A DNA stretch of 64,000 nt from assembly GCA_002118135.1 (NCBI GenBank), contig BDIU01000280.1, positions 62,001-126,000 on the forward strand, written 5' to 3'. Of this stretch, positions 57,462 to 64,000 are shown piece after piece. Both the position numbers and the translations under genes were made by a program. This DNA is from Trebouxia sp. TZW2008. Lineage: Eukaryota > Chlorophyta > Trebouxiophyceae > Trebouxiales > Trebouxiaceae. Position 1 is the first letter of the stretch. Every line of letters starts with the position of its first letter. The notes under the pieces are model-generated. The model ran no database searches, was not told the origin of the DNA, and saw only the letters and a list, made by a program, of their open reading frames with translations.

Positions 57462-58193
57462 ATCAACAATGCTTGGAATCAGTCTACGGACAATACACCG
57501 TTCTTTTTGAACCATGGACAGCATCCAAGGACGCCTGTCAATGTTGATGTGGTGTACAAACTGCCTGCAGCTGACACTTTTGTTGGTAGGATCAAATAAT
57601 CCATTGCGCACGCTCAGGATTCCCTGGCACAGGCCCAGAAGCGGATGGCAGCATCTTACAATGCTAAGCACCATCCCATGTCTTTTGAGATTGGCGACTT
57701 TGTCTTCCTGTCACCTAAAGGCATACCTTTGTCTATTGCTGGTTCCAGGAAGTTCATGCCAAGACAGCTGGGGCCTTTTGAGATCATAGATTGCAAGGGC
57801 GACTTGGCGTACAAACTGTTGCTTCCTGCATCTATGAGTAGAGTTCACAATGTGTTTCATGTGTCTCTGTTGACAAAGCCTAAGGATGGTGGACGCAGGT
57901 CTGCACCGCCTCCTGCTATGTTGCCTGATGGGCTTGAGGAACTTGAAGTTTCTCTTGTGTCGCACAGGTCGGCACCTCGTAAGGGTCAGCCCAATCACAG
58001 GGACTACCTTGTGTCCTTCAAGGGCTTGGGACCTGAGGAGAATGAACGGCAACCTGAATCAAAGCTGAAAAATGCTGTAGGTGCCATTCAGGATTACTTG
58101 GATGGATTGGAATTGCAGAGCCGCCCAGCTCCCCGCCTTGGTCAAGCATCTGACAATGCTCTTGATGACAATGCTCTTGATGACAAATCCTGA
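57462..58193 (+). pseudogene. Ty3/gypsy pol 3' end: integrase C-terminus and chromodomain
   Basis: Reads NNAWNQSTDNTPFFLNHGQH, the conserved end of the gypsy integrase core. Then come an in-frame TAA (57597), the KRMAASYNAKHHPMSFEIGD and FVFLSP stretch, the GPFEII and (S)RVHNVFHVSLL motifs, and a chromodomain-like end (DYLVSFKGLGPEEN, KNAVGAIQDYL). The frame ends at 58193 after a 15-bp duplicated GACAATGCTCTTGAT. Another frame continues to 58335 with an AT-hook-like KRKRGRPAKKAR, so a frameshift has probably cut off the original tail. Integrase would insert the element; this copy is defective. Confidence 0.88.
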
Positions 58194-58633
58194 CGCTGCA
58201 GTTGCAGAAGGTGGCAAGCGTAAGAGAGGCAGGCCTGCAAAGAAAGCTCGCACCACCGTAAAGCATGATCAGCAATCTGCATCACAGGGTGGTGGTGTTG
58301 GCACCAGACGACGTCAAAAGAAGAAGATGCTCTGAAGTTCTTGCAGTGACTTGCTCAGTGCTTTCTTTGTGTTTGGCACAATGTGCTTGTTGTACATTAT
58401 TGTTCGCTTGAAATGTTGCTCATTGAATACAGCCAATTGTTGGATCCGCATAGGACAATGTTAGCTAAGGGGTGTTTTGCTTAAGAGAGTTGCTGCGGTC
58501 CTGGCTGTGAGTTGGTCGTTTCTTGTGATGATTGAAAAGGTTGTGTCCCATTGGATGGCAAGTTGGCTTGTGCTGCCTGTTACATCTCCCATGCACCCCA
58601 GGAGCTCTTGTCCAATGTGTGAGTTGGATCTGA

Positions 58634-58644
58634 GTGGGGGGGAA
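58634..58644 (+). promoter_or_regulatory. Polypurine tract
   Basis: GTGGGGGGGAA immediately before the 3' LTR, the usual primer for plus-strand synthesis. Confidence 0.8.
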
Positions 58645-58834
58645 TGTAGCAGGGTGCTCTGATTGCTAGGTTATGGCATTGCTGCTGCCAAACCCTATTG
58701 ATCTTGCCGGGATATAGCTGATGCAAGGCTAGAGCGGACTATCGAAGTTCACTTGGTACTATTGCTCAGGTCTTGCGTGCCTTCCAGCACCAAGCCAATA
58801 CTTGTAATATCGTCTGACTTGCAACCCCGTAACA
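58645..58834 (+). repeat. 3' LTR
   Basis: 190 bp, same ends as the 5' LTR, with a 9-bp ATATCGTCT insertion near its 3' end, followed by target-site duplication ATTGA. Confidence 0.95.
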
Positions 58835-58839
58835 ATTGA

Positions 58840-59563
58840 TGACAATCATGATCTGCAACAGAGATCGTCATGTGGCGGGTACTCAGCTCGACGGGGTTGT
58901 TTTTCAACAATCATCCGATGAGTACCCGTCGGATGCAAGACTTTCACCCAGACACCGGCTCTGCAACAACAAAGGTACGTATCAGCAACTGTGAATTCAA
59001 ATTTTGAACTCTGTGCAAATTTGTCTTACTTGTCTTGTTTGTCCTCCTTCGTAGTCAGTGACAGTTGATGAGTAGACGGTCTGCGACTGAGCGTCAGCCT
59101 TCCAAATTTGTGCGGCGTATGCATCAGCTTGTAAGTCTCACAGATGCAGTCATGCCCATGGACTTCGAGCCGTGCATATTGTGCATACTGTGAGTTTGTG
59201 GCATATGTTTCATGTCAAGGTAGTTGGCAATGTGTTTTGATAAGGGTCAAAAACGGTAGAGACCCCAGCCTGCCAGAGTAAGGCGAAACAACTTGAAAAC
59301 GCAGGCTAGTCACATGGAAGTCGATGCAAGATCATGGCCATTGCAGTAGCAAATACAAACAACATGTTTACAGAAATCTTCAAACAACGTTTGCTTTCAT
59401 TGATGCCGCTTGTCAATTGGTGTTCAGGCTTTGCTGCTGCAACCATTTCTGCTTCTTTGCATTGCTCTGAACACAGTCGGGACAGGCAATCATTACAACC
59501 AACCAGAATTGGCCACAAAAAAACTTGTACAATGCTGTTGTCCAATGCTGCTGTCTCACTTCA
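58840..59563. other. Region between retrotransposon and metacaspase, no clear gene
   Basis: A short open stretch at 58871-58975 (MWRVLSSTGLFFNNHPMSTR) ends at a GTACGT donor-like site, but no matching next exon is evident. Otherwise it should be the 3' flank of the metacaspase. Confidence 0.3.
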
Positions 59564-62500
59564 TCAAATATAGAATTTGCGATTGAAGTCAAAAGGTGTA
59601 TTGGAGCTCATGATTGGTGTCTGCCCTGCTTTCCCGCCACCCATCAGTCCTGACACAAGAGACATTGGGTCGAAAGGGTTGATGCTGCTGAAGTTGCCAC
59701 TGCTGCTGCCCCCATTCATCTTGTTCAGAGTAGCATCCATATTGAACAGAAGTTGACCATATGTCAGATACGGACCACCCTGCTCAATAGCTTGGATGAA
59801 GGAGAAAGTGGCTGCTCCAGTAGAGACATTGCCTGATAAGGCTGCTGTATCTGCTGCTGTTTGATTGTCCCTGGCAGCTCCAAACTGAATGGCCTCTCCT
59901 CCATTGGTACCCTACAGCAGCAGTGGCAATGGTGACTTCATGCAGTTGGCTGCATTCTCACTGGGGTTGGCTAGCATTCGACCAAACTGCTTGCATCATG
60001 AATGATATGCGCTTTGTAGAGTGAGAGCAACGATTTCAAAGTTGACTGGATGACAACAGGTAACACCAAACTCTAGTGAAACACGTGTCTAAAAGAACTG
60101 CTGACTTGATGTGAACTACGTGGCAAGACTAGCTTTGGACCTGCGCACCTTGCATGCGTGATGCTGTACTGCTCCAGATTGAGTTACAGCTCTCAGCTTA
60201 CAGACATCTGAAAATCCTGCGCACCTTGCATGTGTGATGCTGTACTGCTCCAGATTGAATTACAGCTCTCAACTTATAGACATCTTAAAATGCAGACGTC
60301 AACATGTTTGCAGGATCAGATGTGATACAAAATGGATTTGAACTATTTGTTGCCAGCATGAAGGGCAGACTAAACCTCAAACAGAGGCCAACAGGCATGA
60401 CCATACACAAGCACGCTCAATTGAGTGCTTGTGTCAAGTAGCGCTTTTGAGCAGTACCTTCCAAACCCTGGTAGGTCCAGCATACTCCTCCTTCCAGACA
60501 GGCTGCCCGTACTTGATCTTGGATCGGTACGGCAGGTCCATGACAGACCCGCTGTGGCAGGCGTCTATGATGCAATGCAGGCGGCAGCCTTGAGGCAATG
60601 GGTTCACCAGCCAGTTGTTCAGCTCGTCATCAACAATTTGACCAGCCTGCATAGAATAAGAGAGTGTGATCAGATGAGATGCTGTAGCAGATTCATAACA
60701 TACTCGCTGTGACAAGCATGGGATGCAGTGCAAGCTGCAGCCTGAAGGCAATGGGTTTGCCAGCCAATTGTTCAGCTCATCAACAACAATTTGACCAGCC
60801 TGCACAAGACAGTGTTACTTGACATGAATGTTGCCAACACTGCATTTTTCTGCAAATGCACTGGAAGTTGTACATCCTTGCATGCAATCAAATTGTGCTT
60901 ACGAGCCATGTCCTGACCCAGGCCAAGCTGCAAAACAGGCAAGCACTTGTGTCCTTTGCTGCAGGAGGTTCCCAATGACAATAGACATGACATCAAGTCT
61001 GCTCTTGCCTGTCACAGAGTGGTGTGACTGCAATTGCATCAAAGACTATGCAGACGTGCATTTCAGGGTTCATAACTCACCAAGTCAGACTCAAAGTCAG
61101 CTGCTCATGCTGAAGACCAAACACAAGGTTGAATGAAAAACTAATACTACTTGGGGTGTCTTTCAAACGCAGGGGGTTAGGGGTCAGAGGTGGGTGGGGG
61201 TGGGGGGGAAGAGGACTGCTGAGCTCTTTCAACCCACAAGGGCGCACATGACGTGCTGATGAGAAATCTCATTAGTGTATTGTTTCAGAGCGCATAACGG
61301 ATAAAAGACATTGCTAGCTAGATGGCGAGGCGCTAAGGACTCACACTGTGACATGCATGATCATCAGAATGGTGGAAAAAGGGTGCAGTATATGCAGTGC
61401 AAAACACAGACTATATGCGGTGTGAAGCACATACTAAGCCAAACCAGACAAAAGAAAAAGAGCCTGACCTGCTTGAAGTCACAGGGGCACAGGGTCTCGT
61501 TCAAGCCGTCTGACTCATCCCCAGACCGGTCAGCTGTTTGTGAGCCATGCCCTGCAGAACACCATATGAATAATCATCACGATAATCATTACATTTTTCA
61601 GCAAGAGTGCTAGCTGTGTGTAGCACAAATTTTGTCTTGCCAGACTAGCTTGTTCAGAGCTCAATGCTGTTGATATATCTGACTAGACCACACCGTTCTC
61701 TGTGTCATTATCAACAGTTTGCTTACTTGTATATATTGTCATAGCAAATGAAGTGGTTTCAAAGCATCAAAGACAGCCCACAGGGATGGGCACTTAGCAC
61801 AGGTTTCATGCTGCAGAATGCGTTTAAATTAGCTAAACAAAATCAGCTAAACAGGCATCACTGCTCTGGGAGCAACAATCAGCTGTTTGCGGGCCATGGC
61901 CTGCATTGCACAAGGCGGAGAATCAGATGTTGCGCATTTAAAACATCCAGGCAAAGTTGGTGTTTTTTCCAATTTTATTAGCAACAATGCAACCTTGATT
62001 CAAATTTGTTTCAATTGATTTGTTGAATATACTGCTCAGGAGTAGGCACTTGGCACAGGCATGATTTTGCAGAAAGCATCTGACATGACCCCAACTGAAC
62101 AGGCATCACCGCTCAAAGACCGACCTCCAGCACAAGCATCAGTACACAGATGTGATCTGATACATCATGAGCTAAACAGATGTCACTGCTGAACTTGGCA
62201 CGGCCCAACTCTGCAGAGATAAAGTCAGCTGTTCTTGGGTACAGCACGATAAAGAGAGCTTGAGGTGTGCCAAAGCAGAGAGCCATGTGCTCTCAACTGA
62301 GTCGCAGCACCAATGGGGTACCAAAGCTTGCATCCTGTGCCAGCCATCTCAGGCCTCGACCAGTAGACTCTGGTGAAATACTCAGACATTCAGGTGACTT
62401 TCTTGTAAGGCAAAGGGTGCGTTTATTTGTCACATCAAGCTCACTTCAAACATGTTGGCTCTGGTGACCCACTCCAACACTCATATGACTGTCTTGTAAG

Positions 62501-63599
62501 ACAAAGGGTGTAATGATTGATCACATCAAGCTCACCTGAGTAGTGGAAGACCAGAGAGTCGCCAGGCCTTGCGTCTTGTGCTAGCCACCTGAACCCCTCA
62601 AACATGTTTGCCCTGGTTGGCCACTGAGATGAGCTGGCCTGGTCATCAGTCAACACCCGGAAATCAGAGTCTTGGAACTGGAAACGGCTCTTGAGCAGGA
62701 ACATCATGCAATGGGCGTCATTGATGCAGCCGTTCAAAGCGCAGCTTGATCCCCTGCATAGCAGAATTTGCTGATGTCAGGGGCCTGGAATTGGAATTTT
62801 AGGACTAGAAGCATTGCTGCTGCAGAAGCAATGAGTGAAGTTGCTGCTGAGCACTGCTGCACTGCCTGCATAGAAGGTCCAATTGCAGCTGGTTCCCCTG
62901 CACAATAGTGAGAAAGCTTACGACAACTGAAAGGCTGGAATGAGAAGCACCTGGAAGTCAGAGTCCTGGAACTGGAGAGTGTCTCTTGAGCAAGACCATC
63001 CTGCAATGGGCTTTATCGATCTAGCCTTTCAAGGCACAGCTGCATGCCCTGCACAACAGTGATCAAGCTCGAGAGAGCTGAAATGCTGGAGATGGAAACG
63101 CCTAGAACTCGGAGTCCTGGAACTGGTAATGGCTCTTCAGCAGGAAAATCATGCAGTGAGCTCCCAAGCGGGCTGTATTTGTGCTGTGACATTGCCAAGA
63201 AGCAGTTTTGTCTTGAATGGAGATCAGGGTCACCAGGCATGCGGTTACAGCACAGTCACAGCATGTCTTGGCTGAGCAGTTCACTTGTAGTCTCAGGCCT
63301 CACATGAGGACTTTTAAGGCAGGGTGAAAGGCTGCCTGAGGGGTGGTAATTTTGTTGTGGGACATTGCTGAGGGGCATCTGTCTCTAGCAAGGAGGTTAC
63401 AGTTACAAGGCATGCAAAGATACTGCTGTCACAAACATGTGCTGGCTGAAGAGGCTCACTTGTAGTTGCAGCCACAAATGAGGGCTTTACGGCGAGGTGG
63501 CAGGCCGCCTGATGGATTGTAGCTGTGCTGCGGGACATTGCCAAGGGGCATTTGGCTCTGAAAAGGGGCACCACCCTGACTTTCCTGGTACGGCCCTGC
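59564..63599 (-). CDS. Type I metacaspase (cysteine protease), 5' end unresolved
   Basis: Arg/Lys-specific caspase-like protease linked in plants, fungi and algae to stress responses and cell death (family knowledge). Exons in transcript order: 63460-63599, 62536-62753, 61469-61551, 60458-60646, 59564-59911; all junctions are in phase (2, 1, 0, 0). The first exon has a Gln/Pro/Gly-rich prodomain end ([14 protein letters not shown]) and [11 protein letters not shown]. The next has [26 protein letters not shown] and [11 protein letters not shown]. Catalytic His is in [11 protein letters not shown], then [16 protein letters not shown]. Catalytic Cys is in [15 protein letters not shown]. The p10 part has [25 protein letters not shown] and YGQLLFNM. 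It ends [12 protein letters not shown] then TGA. The prodomain start must lie further upstream, possibly beyond 64000. Several introns carry partial exon copies. Confidence 0.92.
60140..60290. repeat. Two-unit 75-bp tandem repeat in the last metacaspase intron
   Basis: CCTGCGCACCTTGCATG.GTG and the following GATGCTGTACTGCTCCAGAT.. repeat at 60140 and 60215 with few differences. Confidence 0.85.
60705..60799 (-). repeat. 5'-edge copy of the metacaspase catalytic-Cys exon
   Basis: On the minus strand [20 protein letters not shown] and CSLHCIPC are readable after a TGCAG acceptor, 153 bp (51 codons) before the functional exon start at 60646. The copy loses similarity just before DACHSG. The spacer has no stop, so one frame runs through both. 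Confidence 0.85.
61870..61912 (-). repeat. 5'-edge copy of the metacaspase catalytic-His exon
   Basis: On the minus strand, GCAG then GCCATGGCCCGCAAACAGCT repeats the start of the exon 61469-61551 (GHGSQTAD) about 350 bp upstream, then diverges. Confidence 0.65.
62330..62475 (-). repeat. 3'-edge copies of the metacaspase exon 62536-62753
   Basis: On the minus strand, words for [10 protein letters not shown] and an ANMFE fragment recur downstream of the functional donor. The donor-flanking intron sequence (TCTTGTAA.ACAAAGGGTG, CACATCAAGCTCAC) is also duplicated at 62399 and 62480. Confidence 0.65.
62950..63190 (-). repeat. Two 5'-edge copies of the metacaspase exon 62536-62753
   Basis: On the minus strand, [19 protein letters not shown] (about 63160-63102) and a more decayed [14 protein letters not shown] version (about 63050-62950) precede the functional exon. 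Confidence 0.7.
63290..63390 (-). repeat. 3'-edge copy of the metacaspase prodomain exon
   Basis: The GGGACATTGC.GAGGGGCAT and (A)CTTGTAGT.TC.GGCCTCACAT stretches copy exon 63460-63599 sequence downstream of its donor. Confidence 0.55.
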
Positions 63600-63651
63600 C
63601 TGCAGCATCATGATCAGTATCTGTGATCAGTCATCATGACAACAGTATCAG

Positions 63652-63745
63652 GTTGTAGTTGTGTTGTGCAACATTGCCAAGGGGACGACCGGCTCTGGAA
63701 AGTGGCAACACCCTAGCTTTCCCAGTATGGCCCTGCCTGCAGCAC
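63652..63745 (-). repeat. 5'-edge copy of the metacaspase prodomain exon
   Basis: The plus-strand text GCAACATTGCCAAGGGGACG, GGCTCTGGAAAGTGGC and CAGTATGGCCCTGCCTGCAG is a near match to 63535-63604 (the functional exon and its acceptor), about 140 bp upstream of it in transcript order. Confidence 0.75.
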
Positions 63746-64000
63746 CATAACCTGTCATGGTATGACTCCCTGTGGATATTGTATTGTGGGCAATTGCATC
63801 TGGTGACTCACCTGCAATCACTAGTCAAGGCCTTTGCTCTGACAGTGCTGAAACACATAGAGTCTCCAGCATACTTGCTTGGTCATTGCAGATGCTTTTC
63901 ATGTCAAATGTGCCGAATTGGAGACGGTCTGATGACATACTTTAGACACTGCAACACGACTGTGGTATAACAAAATCAGTCACAACAAAATCGGCAAACA
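63746..64000. other. Right edge, no feature seen
   Basis: Probably an intron or the 5' region of the metacaspase; no exon could be assigned. Confidence 0.3.

Larger units (their letters stand above)
56862..58839 (+). mobile_element. Ty3/gypsy chromodomain LTR retrotransposon, internally incomplete
   Basis: Direct LTRs (181 and 190 bp) beginning TGTAGCAGGG and ending CCCGTAACA, flanked by a 5-bp target-site duplication ATTGA (56862-56866 and 58835-58839). A primer-binding-site candidate and a polypurine tract are at the expected places. The inside holds a gag start, a 119-N gap and the integrase end with chromodomain. Reverse transcriptase, RNase H, protease and the integrase core are absent or lie in the gap. 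Plus-strand orientation. Between the LTRs there are about five substitutions and one 9-bp indel, so insertion is not very recent. Confidence 0.92.

Noticed and set aside
57219..57469. Open frames crossing the N run
   Set aside because: They depend on unknown bases and on the probable assembly palindrome.
46021..57599. TAG/TAA at Gln positions as a sign of a variant nuclear code (TAR = Gln, known from some green algae)
   Set aside because: The intact GH9 and metacaspase exons have many Gln codons and not one in-frame TAA or TAG. The in-frame stops occur only in decayed copies, so plain nonsense mutation is simpler.

Overview
This is a nuclear, intron-rich eukaryotic window. The best guess is a green alga (chlorophyte), with moderate confidence. 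The reasons are GT..AG spliceosomal introns that almost always end in TGCAG, secreted GH9 cellulases with fungal-CBM1-like cysteine modules joined by Pro-Ser and Thr-Pro linkers of the volvocine cell-wall-protein style, a type I metacaspase, and a chromodomain-bearing Ty3/gypsy element. The species cannot be named from sequence alone.

Layout. 1-7.4 kb: 3' part of a large helical protein of unknown family, minus strand, running off the left edge. 8.2-23.65 kb: GH9 gene A, plus strand, 20 exons and 1770 codons, with five CBM1-like modules. 25.0-32.7 kb: GH9 gene B, minus strand, 14 exons, 707 codons, convergent with A. 34.4-44.95 kb: GH9 gene C, plus strand, 14 exons, 780 codons, divergent from B. 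I rebuilt all three by hand; exon phases match at every junction and homologous exons have the same lengths (165, 74, 199, 115, 142, 138, 148 and 234 bp). 45.7-56.9 kb: three decayed F-box/leucine-rich-like relatives on the minus strand, alternating with a dead GH9 fragment (pseudogene D) and loose GH9 exon pieces. 56.86-58.84 kb: LTR retrotransposon with a 5-bp target-site duplication and a sequencing gap flanked by a perfect inverted repeat. 59.56-63.6 kb (perhaps to the right edge): type I metacaspase, minus strand.

How the genes work together. A, B and C encode secreted beta-1,4-glucanases with different numbers of carbohydrate-binding modules, so the cluster looks like a locally amplified cellulose-degrading or wall-remodelling set. 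The F-box, metacaspase and unknown genes have no evident functional link to it.

The most unusual feature is structural. In all three live GH9 genes, the GH9 pseudogene, the metacaspase and the unknown gene, introns carry tandem partial copies of the neighbouring exon together with its splice site. Copies of exon 5' ends lie upstream of the functional exon and copies of exon 3' ends lie downstream. This suggests repeated small tandem duplications across splice junctions throughout the locus.
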